Source of the DNA: a virus
Strand: one strand, 5' to 3'
IMG/VR virus record: IMGVR_UViG_3300046808_000331
Span: 1-37,120 of that record
DNA length: 37,120 nt
The notes below the pieces were generated by a model, which saw nothing but the letters and a program-made list of their open reading frames with translations, searched no databases and was not told the origin of the DNA. The translations under genes and the position numbers were made by a program. This document shows positions 5,302-14,452 of the stretch, piece by piece; position 1 is the stretch's first letter, and each line of letters starts with the position of its first letter.

Positions 5302-5482
5302 ACACGTTACCGCCGCCCGCGTCGTGCGCCAAACTTGCAAACGTCTCGGAAACGTCGTAACGGGTTCCGTCGTTTTTAATCAATATGCGGTAATCGTCAA
5401 TGTCATAAATAGCGTTTACGTCTTGGCTGTTAACTATGTACGTTGCGCCGTCGTTTATATCGGTTATTGTGAAATTAGCCAT
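5300..5482 (-). CDS. Last gene of the late unit, hypothetical, 60 residues
   Basis: Starts MANFTITDINDGATYIVNSQ, beta-rich and acidic, ending HDAGGGNV. It follows the 165-residue structural protein by one base and is the final gene before the intergenic control region. The glycine-rich end and beta pattern suit a small virion or accessory protein. No family recognised. Confidence 0.65.
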   Translation of the reverse strand: MANFTITDINDGATYIVNSQDVNAIYDIDDYRILIKNDGTRYDVSETFASLAHDAGGGNV

Positions 5483-5483
5483 G

Positions 5484-5981
5484 TTAGTCTATTGCTTGTA
5501 TTGTTTGGCCTGTTATACGGGCTGTGGAATGAAACGTATACGCCCCGCGCACCTCGGGAACCATATATAATATATTTGAGGCGGGTTGTAATCTGTATGG
5601 AATACTTACCGTTTTTTCAACAATAGCAACCCCCGTACCGTTATTTATCCAATCCGCGTTGGCAATATCAATAAAACCTATGTATAAATCCATTTGGGCG
5701 CTTGTAAACGCCTGTGGACTATTACGGGCGGCGGGTGTCAATGCGGAACCAAATAACCATATACGTAATGCGGGGCGTTGCAATGTTCCGCCCGTGTTTG
5801 TTTCTTTTAAAATAATCTTTTGTAATTCGCCGGGTTCCCCTGCGGAACGCGCGGACTCAGCAACCGCAATTGCGGCGCTTGTTAATATATCACCCGACGC
5901 GTACGCCAATGTATCTAACGTGCCAAAATCAAACGTATTGCGCACGCGGTCAACGCCTTTGCGGCCTGTGTAAAATTGCAT
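5484..5981 (-). CDS. Putative distal tail or virion surface protein, 165 residues
   Basis: Starts MQFYTGRKGVDRVRNTFDFG. It contains DTLAYASGDILTSAAIAVA, a pattern I associate with small beta-sandwich virion proteins of environmental phages, then a beta-rich body. No signal peptide or membrane helix. It lies downstream of the large tail protein and the 236-residue protein, which implies the tail tip or a decoration protein. Identity is by position and composition only. Confidence 0.55.
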   Translation of the reverse strand: MQFYTGRKGVDRVRNTFDFGTLDTLAYASGDILTSAAIAVAESARSAGEPGELQKIILKETNTGGTLQRPALRIWLFGSALTPAARNSPQAFTSAQMDLYIGFIDIANADWINNGTGVAIVEKTVSIPYRLQPASNILYMVPEVRGAYTFHSTARITGQTIQAID

Positions 5982-5990
5982 GATAACCTC

Positions 5991-6701
5991 TTAGACTGCG
6001 TTAATAGTGGCGCGCTCACTTATGGGTAATGCGCCCAAATAAATTATTTGTAAATTGGCTTGGGTATTCAATGGCGTTAACGTTTGTGAACCCGCGTGTG
6101 TTGTTCCTAAGCGCAAACTAAATTTACGTTCGCCCTGTGGCCATTGCTCGTTTTGCGTTGGAACGTTTAACAATGCGGAACCGTTTAAATGGCAATGTTT
6201 GTACGCGTTGGTATAATCCATGTATTGCGCGTGGCGCTCTGAGAGCGCGGGCGTTAACGCCGTTGGCGTAATGAGACTAACCCACCAATCCACGTTGGCA
6301 TTGGTTGCGGTTGTGAATAACATACATTTTATGTAATACCAACCCGGTTTACGTAATGTAAATTCCTGTAACCGCGGGTCGTAACTTACATACGGGTTCA
6401 ATATAGTATATGTATTAAAATTCCATTGAATATTGGCGGACCCAACAAACCAAAAATCACGAACGCCCGTTACCTCAAATGGAAAATTTTGTACTGCGTT
6501 TTGGGTTGCGGTTGCGGCGGAATATGCGGCGGACTCTGCAAAACCCGTCACGCTTGTAACCATGTCCAAACGGTCCGCCGTTAACTCTATTGCATTTAAT
6601 TGGTCTGTGGCCTCGGACAATGGCGACGGCGTCACCGACGTACTAAACGCCACTTGTTTACGCCCTATGCCCGCGGGCCGTACTAACTCATTTTGTTTCA
6701 T
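5991..6701 (-). CDS. Putative adhesion/virion protein with jelly-roll-like C-terminus
   Basis: 236 residues. The N-terminus (MKQNELVRPAGIGRKQVAFS) is followed by a low-complexity alanine/threonine helix region (about 45-70) and then a beta-rich domain with KPGWYYIKCMLFTTATNANV, reminiscent of C1q/TNF-type jelly rolls in which glycine-x-tyrosine begins a core strand. The gene is ATGA-linked to the 607-residue tail protein. Trimeric jelly rolls often end phage receptor-binding proteins, so this is a candidate for host recognition; the fold assignment is tentative. Confidence 0.5.
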   Translation of the reverse strand: MKQNELVRPAGIGRKQVAFSTSVTPSPLSEATDQLNAIELTADRLDMVTSVTGFAESAAYSAATATQNAVQNFPFEVTGVRDFWFVGSANIQWNFNTYTILNPYVSYDPRLQEFTLRKPGWYYIKCMLFTTATNANVDWWVSLITPTALTPALSERHAQYMDYTNAYKHCHLNGSALLNVPTQNEQWPQGERKFSLRLGTTHAGSQTLTPLNTQANLQIIYLGALPISERATINAV

Positions 6702-8521
6702 GTTAACCCGTGGACTCTGAGCGTTAAACTTACCTCATTTGTATTGATATTATGGCTATGCTTGGTAATTACCGCGCGCGCTGTGTTCGCATTGTATATT
6801 GCGGTTAACAATGGGTTTAACGCGTTTAAATCTATACGGGCCTCTTTGCCAACGTCTAAATATTTAACGGCCTCTATTATGGTGTCAAACTCGGCAACCG
6901 CTTGTTTTGGGTCGCCCATAATCGTTACCATTGCGCTTGCTAATGTAACGGGTAACCCCACCTCTTGTTGCTCTTTGATAATGGCGGCATTGCGTCCAAT
7001 GAATAACCCTGTTAACGACGTTGTGGCCGGCTCGGTGAAACCGTAGTTATACGACACTCTGCATTGCGTATCTACTTTGCGCACGGTCCCCGCGTCATTG
7101 TAAACAATATGCCCGCTTGCTATGCCATTACGCACGTAATACGTTGCGTTATCTATGGTATCTAATTGCGTTGCTGTTACGCCCTCATTTTTGCGGTCTG
7201 TGGCTAACGTCAAATTATGGAATATAACTTGTAAATCTTTGCTATTGTCCCCGCTTGTTCCCTGTCGGCCCGCGGGGTATTCCTGTGTGTCTTTGTCCCC
7301 TGTTATTGTTTTAACGTTAGCGGTCGCCTCTGCTAATGTTTCTTGCAATAACTTTATTTTAACGTCACTCACGATATTAGACGTATCAAATAAAATGCCA
7401 TTAATGAGCCCGCCGCTTTTTTCAAGTGGTAAACAAAAGTCGGCCGTATATGACGCGCCAAACCAACCCGCTATCGTGGACTTGGAATAAGACAAACGGT
7501 AAATTTCTAGAGACTGCTCGGCTATTAGTTTCAATACCTCATGGAAATTATTAAACGCCGCAAACGCGTTTTTATCCACGTGCGGCCCGCCGTCCGTATT
7601 TCCTGTTTCTGTATTTTTTATGTCGCAAATATAACCAATTTTTGAGACGCTTACGAGCGTATCGCCAAAATCCAAACGGTTGCGGTAAAATGTCCACGCC
7701 TTTGCAAATGGAACGGGGACGGTAACGGGGTTGCTATAATTGGGAATAAGAGCGCGCAAATGCCCCGCGTACATTTCCGCAACCTTTGACGCCATACGCT
7801 CAAATGTGGTTGCGTGGTATACGTACGGTTCAATGGTTAAATCAATTGCGCCCGTGCGTTCAAACCCTGTTACTGTTTCCGCGTACGTGGTACCGCAACG
7901 CAATTTTTTATGTTCTGTTTGCTCATTTTGTGAATATCCATTACCCCAATCAATAACGGCGTTTTTGGCCCCCAATTCCTGAGCCCAAAACTCGGGCGTA
8001 ATCATTTCACCAACACAACGCATAATGTCGAATAATTCAATTTTATACGTTACCACGTTTGTTAAACTTGTTACCGTTAATTCATTTTCCGCCGCGAACT
8101 TTTGCCCCCCGATAAATATGGGCGCCATTGTCCCCGTTCCGTTATCACACTCAAGAATAAACGTATTGAAACAATTAAAAAAATTAGTATACGCAAAACC
8201 CCCAACGCTTTTAATTGGGTATAACGTTGCGGTGGTTCCTCTCAGTAACGCCGTACGTAAATCATTTAACGCGGTGGTGCCTTGTAATGATGCTATGTTA
8301 ACCTCTATTTGTAACGTTTGGGTAACAAGCCCCGCGGGTATTTCCCCCAATTCCGTATCTAACGTCATGGTTTCTAATAAAAACGACGCGGGTAATTGAA
8401 GCGTGTTTGTATAACCCGACGTTATTGTATCTATGGCGTCTATGTAGTCATGGCTTGGAATTATAGTTAATTGGTAGTTATACCCGTTATCGCTTTGCCA
8501 TGTCGTGTAATATTTATTCAT
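6698..8521 (-). CDS. Large tail-tip/baseplate protein, 607 residues
   Basis: Follows the tape measure and the 156-residue protein, the place of the distal tail and tail-associated lysin/hub proteins in siphophages. It starts MNKYYTTWQSDNGYNYQLTI and has repeated beta-rich, threonine-rich segments, long enough for a hub with fibre contacts. I see no peptidase or glycosidase motif. Start ATG 8519-8521 lies one base after the upstream stop. Assigned from position, size and composition; the sequence family is not recognised. Confidence 0.6.
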   Translation of the reverse strand: MNKYYTTWQSDNGYNYQLTIIPSHDYIDAIDTITSGYTNTLQLPASFLLETMTLDTELGEIPAGLVTQTLQIEVNIASLQGTTALNDLRTALLRGTTATLYPIKSVGGFAYTNFFNCFNTFILECDNGTGTMAPIFIGGQKFAAENELTVTSLTNVVTYKIELFDIMRCVGEMITPEFWAQELGAKNAVIDWGNGYSQNEQTEHKKLRCGTTYAETVTGFERTGAIDLTIEPYVYHATTFERMASKVAEMYAGHLRALIPNYSNPVTVPVPFAKAWTFYRNRLDFGDTLVSVSKIGYICDIKNTETGNTDGGPHVDKNAFAAFNNFHEVLKLIAEQSLEIYRLSYSKSTIAGWFGASYTADFCLPLEKSGGLINGILFDTSNIVSDVKIKLLQETLAEATANVKTITGDKDTQEYPAGRQGTSGDNSKDLQVIFHNLTLATDRKNEGVTATQLDTIDNATYYVRNGIASGHIVYNDAGTVRKVDTQCRVSYNYGFTEPATTSLTGLFIGRNAAIIKEQQEVGLPVTLASAMVTIMGDPKQAVAEFDTIIEAVKYLDVGKEARIDLNALNPLLTAIYNANTARAVITKHSHNINTNEVSLTLRVHGLT

Positions 8522-8522
8522 G

Positions 8523-8993
8523 TTAATTTAGGTCTTGGGAATGTAGCGTTAACGTTAATTTTTCCTGTCCTGAGGCCCATAACTTTTCATTTGTCATATC
8601 AAAACGCGCAAACACAAACGGAATAAGGGGCGCCGTATTTGGAAATAAAATTGCATCACGCCAACGGTCGGGTAATTTCTTTGGCGCCGTGGGGGCAACC
8701 ATGCGGGCGTATTTCTTTTGTAACACTACGTCTAATAAATACATGGCATGGTCTGTGCTTATTGTGTTACCGTTGTCCCATGTGGAAACGGGAAATAAAT
8801 TTACCTCTAAACTATGGCGTAATCTGCGTTGTCCTATTTCACGCCCGCCAATTGTTTTTACTGTTTTTGACTCATAACCTGAGCCGGGGAATATACCCGT
8901 TATTGGTAATTCAATTGCGACGTAACTCGCGTGGCCCGTACTGAATGTGTCCACGTCGCAACCCTCAAATTTAACCCAAAATCGCCAACCCAT
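8523..8993 (-). CDS. Putative distal tail protein, 156 residues
   Basis: Starts MGWRFWVKFEGCDVDTFSTG and is directly downstream of the tape measure (three-base gap), the usual place of the distal tail (Dit-like) protein that joins tube and tip. Beta-rich N-terminal part with GREIGQRRLRHSLEVNLFPV, and a polar C-terminus ending LTLHSQDLN. Residues typical of Dit are not clear enough to name it. Confidence rests on position. Confidence 0.55.
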   Translation of the reverse strand: MGWRFWVKFEGCDVDTFSTGHASYVAIELPITGIFPGSGYESKTVKTIGGREIGQRRLRHSLEVNLFPVSTWDNGNTISTDHAMYLLDVVLQKKYARMVAPTAPKKLPDRWRDAILFPNTAPLIPFVFARFDMTNEKLWASGQEKLTLTLHSQDLN

Positions 8994-8996
8994 ATA

Positions 8997-11900
8997 TTAC
9001 CCTCTGCGTATTGTTTTGCGTTTATTATGTTCAATCATTGCGTTAATGCTATTACCGTCCGCAACCAATTGGCCCGTTAATTCCACGGTGGTATTGCGTC
9101 TAATGTGGACGCCTAAATTACGGGTTTCCTCTCGTAACTTTTGCACTTCGTTTATCAATTGTCCGTCATGCGTTACGGCCGTTGTACTTGTTTCTACGGT
9201 ATGGAATTTGTAATACTCAGCAATCGGCCTGTTTGTCTTATTTGCCCACTCCAAAACGTCACGGTTTGCGCGTGTGGCCTCTGCGTTCAATACGTATTCT
9301 TGACCGTGGACAACGCCCGTAACCTCGTCGGTCCCCGCGTCGCCTGTGTAACCGCCCGTCTTGAAACCCGCAACCGCTTCGTTATACAATGCCCATAGCG
9401 TTGCCGTTAAACCACCCGCAACCACAACCCCAAATGGTCCTAATTGTCCAACCGTTGTTCCAAATATTTGCGCCACAAAAATTGGTATTTGTTGGGCCAA
9501 TAAATCAGCCGCAATTTTTAACCCCGCTTTGCCGAAATCCCCGAGGGTTGCCGTACCCGTGGCGGCCAATGCGCCAAATTGTTCTATGGCACGCCCCGCA
9601 AATTCCTCTAATACGGCGGTACGGAAACCATACGTTTGCTCGTCTACGTCGGCTAATGCTTTTGTTTTTTCCGCTACGTCCTGTTGTGCTTTTGCGTACT
9701 GCTCTGTGTCCGTAATTAACGTGCGGTTTAACGCTCTTTGCGCCTGAGCCAATTCATTTTCAGCCGCCAATATTTTTGTTTGCTTGTCTTTTGCCGTTGC
9801 AATTATGGGGGCGCTTTGTTGTTTGGCTATTTCGTTTAACGCTTGTTCACCTGAGCGCTTTAAATTAGCCAAAACCGCATTAAACGTTTGCTCTTGTTGG
9901 CTCTCTTGTTCCCTGCGTTCGTCTGCTATTGCGCCCAACTTTTGTTGGTATTCATCAAATGAAATCTCTCGTTTTGCTAACGACGTTTCTAGGTCTGTTT
10001 CCTCTTGCTCCAACTCAGCCAAACGGGCCGCGCGGGCTTGCTCTGCCTGTTCGCGTTCCGCCTGTGTCTTGTCATTCAAAAACGCGCCAATTAACGCACG
10101 TTGCGCCGCGTACGCCGCTACGTTTGCTAACGTGGAATTTTGTAGCGTAACGTCCGATGCGTCCACATACGCCGCGAGTCTTTGTTCCGCTGTATTCAAT
10201 AAACTATTATTCGCGTCCAATTGTTTTTGGAGCGCCTCGGCGGCTTTGTCCGCGCCCGCAATTTGAGCGCTTACTAATTGGTCGTTAATAAAACGTCCTT
10301 TGACGCGTAACGTTTCTACGTAATCGTCCCCGTTTTTTTTGGCCTCGTCATATTGCGCCTGTGTCAATGCGCCCGTGTTTGGAATTGCGGTTGCTATTGC
10401 GGTCGTATTCTGTTTAATATCCGCCGCAATAATATCGGACAACTCCTTGTATTGTTTCTCTGCGTCCGCCACCGCTTGTTTACGCGCCTCGGCCTCTGCT
10501 TTCAATTGGTCTTTTAATTGTTCCGCCGCTAATTTGTCCACAACCTCGCGGTTTTTCAAAAACGTATCTACATAAAACTTTTGTATAACGCTTGCACTCT
10601 CATTGTCCCCCTGTGGTTTAATGCTCACGGGTAACTCTACAAATTGCGTTGTTTTCTGTTTCTGAAATTGCTCATTTAAGTATTCATTCAATTTACCCGC
10701 GTCCGCTTGTAATCTTTTTTGGTATTCAGCGCTCTCTTTTTTTTGAGCTTCAGTAAATTTAGAAAACTCCGTATCCCTTGCAATTTCCAAACCGCGTGCA
10801 AACTCGTCATAAGCCGCTTTCCGTTTCTGAAATTCCGTTATGGTTTTTGCGGTTTTACCCTTTTCCTTTTCCTCTGTGTCGTCGTCCCCGCCCGGCGGTG
10901 GTTTGGTTCCGTCGGGTTGTTGTACAATGAAATCATTTAACACGACTTGTTTATTTGCGGCGTTTGTTGAACTACCCGCCAACTTGTCTAATACGCGTGC
11001 CATGCTCGCGGCTTGGGCCTCTTGTTCCTTTTGCGCTTGTAAATATTTACCCGCGGTTTCTTGGCCCTCTTTGTACGCACTTGATATTCTGTTAATGCTA
11101 TTGGCCACTACATTATATGCGCCCGAAAAATCGGCCCTTGATATTGCGCCAAAAAATTCGCTAACTAAATTTCCAACCTCATTTAACGCGGAAACAATAC
11201 CACCAATTGCCATTTTGACGGTATCAATATATGAGCCGATATTTGCAAAGAAACCGCTAACCCCCGCGGCCGCGTTTCTCAGAATTGAAATAACGCCTTG
11301 GACGGCTCCAAAACTTAAAACCCATTCCCCTATTTTACTCACAATGCCCGTAACCCAACCTATTGCGGCCTTGACGGGTTCAATTAAATACGTCGTAATG
11401 ATATTGGCGCCAAAATCAAATATTGCGTTTGCAACGTTTTTAATTATTTCCCATACTGAATTTAACGCACTTTGGAACCCCTGCCAAACATTACCGGACA
11501 AATTGACAATGCTTGTCATTTCATTCCAAAATCCAATTAAATCGTTTACCGTTGCAATGACTGCGTTAAACGCCCCCTCTATGCTTTGAATTATGCCTTG
11601 GAAAAAATCCACGGCGCTCGTAACGGCTCCTATTACGGTCTCTAATATTCCGCTTTGTTTAATCCACTCGGCAACCTTTGTAATTACTGAGCCAATAACC
11701 TCGGCTAAGAAACGTACGGGCGTTAATACAAATGATATTGCGCCACTAAGCGCCCCGCTTATTAAATCCGCTACAAATCTAATGGCGTCACCAACCCCGT
11801 TTAACACGCTTTGGAATATAGCCATAAAATCCAATGTTTCCCCGCCTTTGTCTCCAAATCCGAGCGCGTCACCAATGATTTTTCCAACCTCTGAAAACGC

Positions 11901-13640
11901 ATCTATAATTGGTTGCACGGCGTTTACTATCCCGTCGAAAACGGAAACAAACACATTATACGCAATGGTGACGGTTTCAACTACAACGTTAATTGCGGTC
12001 GAAATAGCGGATATTATACCACCACCAATGAGGGTTAATATCGGACCAACAACGGACCAAATGCGTTGCCATGTTCCGCCAACCGCGTCAAATAAACGGC
12101 TCATGCTTGGCCCGACGGCCTCACCAATCATGCCAAAAACTTGTTGTATACCTTGGTAAAATGAAATAGCAAAATTATCAATGTTTGATTTTACGCGCGC
12201 CAATGTTTCCGCAAACGTTGCCATATTTATCGCGGCTTGTTCTGTGGCGGTTTGGGTTCCTGTTACGTTTTTAGTAAGCGCGTCCATTCCTGAGCCCGTA
12301 TCATTTAACGCGCCCTTTATCAATATAGACGCCGCCGCGCTATCCGTACCAAATAATTTGGTTGTTAGGGCCGCGTCGCTTTGTATTTTCTGCAACTCAC
12401 GTAAACGCTCCGAAAACGTTATGGACGTGTCCCCGAGCTTGTTAATATCAACGCCCGCTTTTTCCAATTCCTTTGCGGTGTCCTTTGGTAAAAATCGGCC
12501 CTCCCCTAATTTGTTCAAAACGTTGCGCAATGACGTACCCGCCTCGGCTCCAACCTTACCGCCCGCCGCTAATATCTGTATTGCGCTGTTTGTTTCCTCA
12601 AATGAAACTTTTGATTTTGAAGCCGCAACCCCCGCCACATTGATAGCGGCCGCAACCTCGGGAACCTCCGACGCTCCAAACTTTGCGCCCGCGGCTAATG
12701 TATTCATTGCAACCGCCATTGCGTCCGCGGCGTTTTTGGGGTCCTGTAAATCCACGCCAAATTGTAACAACGCACCCGTTAACGCTTCGGTTGCGGCGCC
12801 CGGCGTGTCCCCTGTGGCTTTGGACAATGTGTTTACGGACTCAGCCATACTATTAAGGGCCTCGGGGCTCTTTGCAATGTCGGGGCCGAGCTTTGAAAGG
12901 ATAGTTTTAAACGCATCAATATTGGCGCTCGCGTCCGTTCCAAACTTTGAAGCCATTATTTGCGCTTTGTTCCCAAGGTCTTGCAACCCCGCGCCACTAA
13001 CCCCCGTTATTGAACTCAATGACGCTAACTGCGTTTCGAACTCTTTGCCCTTGTCTATGGCATAGGCCACGCCCGCCCCAACGGCCGCTATGCCCGCGGT
13101 AATACCACCGCCCGCCAATACCCCCGTTAATGAGCCCAAACCGGGCACCAACCCCGTTACGCCACCCGCTAAACTTTGAAACGAACCGCCCAAATTACCA
13201 AGGCCCCCACTTAGCCCCGGTATCTTATCTGTTAACCCTGAGAACATGCCCCCAATTTTTCCCGTCGCGGCGTTGCCCCCGTCACCAATCCCCGCTAATG
13301 ACGCGTCTACTTTTTTGGCGGCGTCGTCAATTTTCGCCACCTCTTGTTGTGCTTTTTTAACGCTATCCTCAATGGCTTTGTACGCCTTTGTCCCCGCTTC
13401 GCCGTTCAATTGCATAGCGGCCAACGCGCGTTTATTTTCCTCAATAAACCCCTGCAACTCGCGTTTACTGTTTTGGACCCCGCCCGCGCCTTTGCTCATG
13501 TTATTTACAAGCGCGTCGCCTAACCGTTTTGCGTCTTGTTCTAACTTAGTAATAACTTGCTGTGTTTGCGCGCTTGCATTTTGCAGACCCGCAAATAATT
13601 CGCGGGTGTCAATGCCAAAACTAATTTGTGCGTCGGCCAT
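8997..13640 (-). CDS. Tail tape measure protein, 1547 residues
   Basis: The longest frame in the genome, in the right place between chaperone and distal tail genes. Residues about 200-470 carry the TP901-type core: repeated alanine-rich helices such as ITGVSGAGLQDLGNKAQ, then AAINVAGVAASKSKVSFEET and GKVGAEAGTSLRNVLNKLGE. The middle third holds hydrophobic helices (VVETVTIAYNVFVSVFDGIV) for membrane insertion, and residues about 950-1400 are charged coiled coil. Near the C-terminus a glycine-rich TGDAGTDEVTGVVHGQEYVL segment is typical of tape-measure ends. It sets tail length and helps DNA cross the envelope. At about 0.15 nm per residue the tail would be near 230 nm, an estimate only. Confidence 0.93.
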   Translation of the reverse strand: MADAQISFGIDTRELFAGLQNASAQTQQVITKLEQDAKRLGDALVNNMSKGAGGVQNSKRELQGFIEENKRALAAMQLNGEAGTKAYKAIEDSVKKAQQEVAKIDDAAKKVDASLAGIGDGGNAATGKIGGMFSGLTDKIPGLSGGLGNLGGSFQSLAGGVTGLVPGLGSLTGVLAGGGITAGIAAVGAGVAYAIDKGKEFETQLASLSSITGVSGAGLQDLGNKAQIMASKFGTDASANIDAFKTILSKLGPDIAKSPEALNSMAESVNTLSKATGDTPGAATEALTGALLQFGVDLQDPKNAADAMAVAMNTLAAGAKFGASEVPEVAAAINVAGVAASKSKVSFEETNSAIQILAAGGKVGAEAGTSLRNVLNKLGEGRFLPKDTAKELEKAGVDINKLGDTSITFSERLRELQKIQSDAALTTKLFGTDSAAASILIKGALNDTGSGMDALTKNVTGTQTATEQAAINMATFAETLARVKSNIDNFAISFYQGIQQVFGMIGEAVGPSMSRLFDAVGGTWQRIWSVVGPILTLIGGGIISAISTAINVVVETVTIAYNVFVSVFDGIVNAVQPIIDAFSEVGKIIGDALGFGDKGGETLDFMAIFQSVLNGVGDAIRFVADLISGALSGAISFVLTPVRFLAEVIGSVITKVAEWIKQSGILETVIGAVTSAVDFFQGIIQSIEGAFNAVIATVNDLIGFWNEMTSIVNLSGNVWQGFQSALNSVWEIIKNVANAIFDFGANIITTYLIEPVKAAIGWVTGIVSKIGEWVLSFGAVQGVISILRNAAAGVSGFFANIGSYIDTVKMAIGGIVSALNEVGNLVSEFFGAISRADFSGAYNVVANSINRISSAYKEGQETAGKYLQAQKEQEAQAASMARVLDKLAGSSTNAANKQVVLNDFIVQQPDGTKPPPGGDDDTEEKEKGKTAKTITEFQKRKAAYDEFARGLEIARDTEFSKFTEAQKKESAEYQKRLQADAGKLNEYLNEQFQKQKTTQFVELPVSIKPQGDNESASVIQKFYVDTFLKNREVVDKLAAEQLKDQLKAEAEARKQAVADAEKQYKELSDIIAADIKQNTTAIATAIPNTGALTQAQYDEAKKNGDDYVETLRVKGRFINDQLVSAQIAGADKAAEALQKQLDANNSLLNTAEQRLAAYVDASDVTLQNSTLANVAAYAAQRALIGAFLNDKTQAEREQAEQARAARLAELEQEETDLETSLAKREISFDEYQQKLGAIADERREQESQQEQTFNAVLANLKRSGEQALNEIAKQQSAPIIATAKDKQTKILAAENELAQAQRALNRTLITDTEQYAKAQQDVAEKTKALADVDEQTYGFRTAVLEEFAGRAIEQFGALAATGTATLGDFGKAGLKIAADLLAQQIPIFVAQIFGTTVGQLGPFGVVVAGGLTATLWALYNEAVAGFKTGGYTGDAGTDEVTGVVHGQEYVLNAEATRANRDVLEWANKTNRPIAEYYKFHTVETSTTAVTHDGQLINEVQKLREETRNLGVHIRRNTTVELTGQLVADGNSINAMIEHNKRKTIRRG

Positions 13641-13895
13641 TTATTTGCTCTTGTTTGTTAGTTTATTATGGGTCATATTCATTGCTATAATCTGCCAAAC
13701 CTCATAACGCGGGGTGTCGTACCATAACGCCGTAAACGCCTCGGGTTTTGCCATTGCGCCCCAAGTGTAAACAGTCCATTTTTCCGTAAACGTGTCGTCC
13801 AAATAATCTAACGGGTTGTCCCCGTCGTCTTGTAAATATTCCGTTTCGTCGGGGTCGTTAAATACCACGAACTCGCTACGGTAATACTCAACCAA
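13641..13895 (-). CDS. Tail assembly chaperone, downstream frame (gpT-like)
   Basis: 84 residues if initiated at the TTG 13893-13895. No ATG precedes the conserved-looking body (YYRSEFVVFNDPDETEYL), and no good ribosome site is seen. The frame is open upstream to a TGA at 13932-13934, overlapping the end of the 165-residue chaperone, so it is better explained as the second half of a frameshift product of about 247 residues. It is acidic and aromatic. It lies directly upstream of the tape measure (stop 13641-13643, tape measure ATG at 13638-13640), exactly where lambda G/GT-type chaperones sit. Confidence 0.72.
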   Translation of the reverse strand: MVEYYRSEFVVFNDPDETEYLQDDGDNPLDYLDDTFTEKWTVYTWGAMAKPEAFTALWYDTPRYEVWQIIAMNMTHNKLTNKSK

Positions 13896-13931
13896 TACGG
13901 ACTCGTTTGCATACTGTATTACGAAAAAATT
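13888..13931 (-). promoter_or_regulatory. Likely programmed ribosomal frameshift window
   Basis: Within the overlap of the two chaperone frames the upstream frame reads AAA TTT TTT CGT. A T6 run (13924-13929) followed by a CGT arginine codon would allow tRNA-Phe to slip +1 (TTT to TTC) into the downstream frame. The +1 frame is closed just upstream (TGA 13932-13934) and the zero frame ends at 13888, so the shift must occur in these 44 bases. Confidence 0.5.
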
Positions 13932-14385
13932 TCAGGTCGTCCAATATACCGTCCAAATCCTGAGCCGCCCAAAACTCGCTATTTGTTTCACTTTGCAGAC
14001 CAACCAATAACTGAGCGTTGGTTACTTTTTTCGTGTCCACAACGGTTTTAACGAACTCAAAAATTAACGGTATTGTTGTCGTGTCTATATTGATAACTTC
14101 AAATAAATTTTCACGAACTTTTAAATACGCATCTTTTACAATTTCTTGGAAACGAAAGTCATTCATAATGTCCGCGAACGCATCCGCGCCATTTTGTAAA
14201 TTGATTTTCTCAGACAAATGGGGAACCGCGTAAACCTTGTTTAATATCTCTTGTTCCGCGGCTGTTTGCGCCCCTTTGCTCTGAGCCAACTCTAATAACA
14301 TAGGTGTAATTTTTTCGTACAATGCGGGCGTTAAAATTTGGTATAATGGCGCTTCAACTGCTTGGCCGTCTACATAAAATTTCAT
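13888..14385 (-). CDS. Tail assembly chaperone, upstream frame (gpG-like)
   Basis: 165 residues from ATG 14383-14385 (TTTTGGAGTTGTAACAAT upstream carries the Shine-Dalgarno), chosen over an in-frame ATG at 14415 that lies across the hairpin. It is helical and acidic, starting MKFYVDGQAVEAPLYQILTP and ending KFFRNTVCKRVRIG. Position between tail tube and tape measure, size, and the overlapping second frame all fit the G protein of the G/GT chaperone pair, which coats the tape measure during tail assembly. Confidence 0.75.
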   Translation of the reverse strand: MKFYVDGQAVEAPLYQILTPALYEKITPMLLELAQSKGAQTAAEQEILNKVYAVPHLSEKINLQNGADAFADIMNDFRFQEIVKDAYLKVRENLFEVINIDTTTIPLIFEFVKTVVDTKKVTNAQLLVGLQSETNSEFWAAQDLDGILDDLKFFRNTVCKRVRIG

Positions 14386-14417
14386 ATTGTTACAACTCCA
14401 AAAATATATATACAATT

Positions 14418-14438
14418 GGGGCGCCCTAATGACGCCCC
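14418..14438 (-). terminator. Hairpin after the tail tube gene
   Basis: GC-rich stem GGGGCG / CGCCCC (14418-14423 and 14433-14438) with a nine-base loop, 14 bases after the tail tube stop and 32 bases before the chaperone start. The following bases AATTGTATATATATTTTT are only weakly T-rich, so it is probably a partial terminator or a 3' stabiliser that raises tail tube messenger over tape measure messenger. Confidence 0.4.
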
Positions 14439-14452
14439 GTGTTTAATCTAAC

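Noticed and set aside
12181-13065. 294-codon plus-strand open frame (and 249-codon one at 10840-11589)
   Set aside because: These lie opposite the tape measure gene, whose alanine-rich codon use leaves long open shadow frames on the other strand. Their composition (repeated A, P, S, N) is that of a shadow, and there is no ribosome site.
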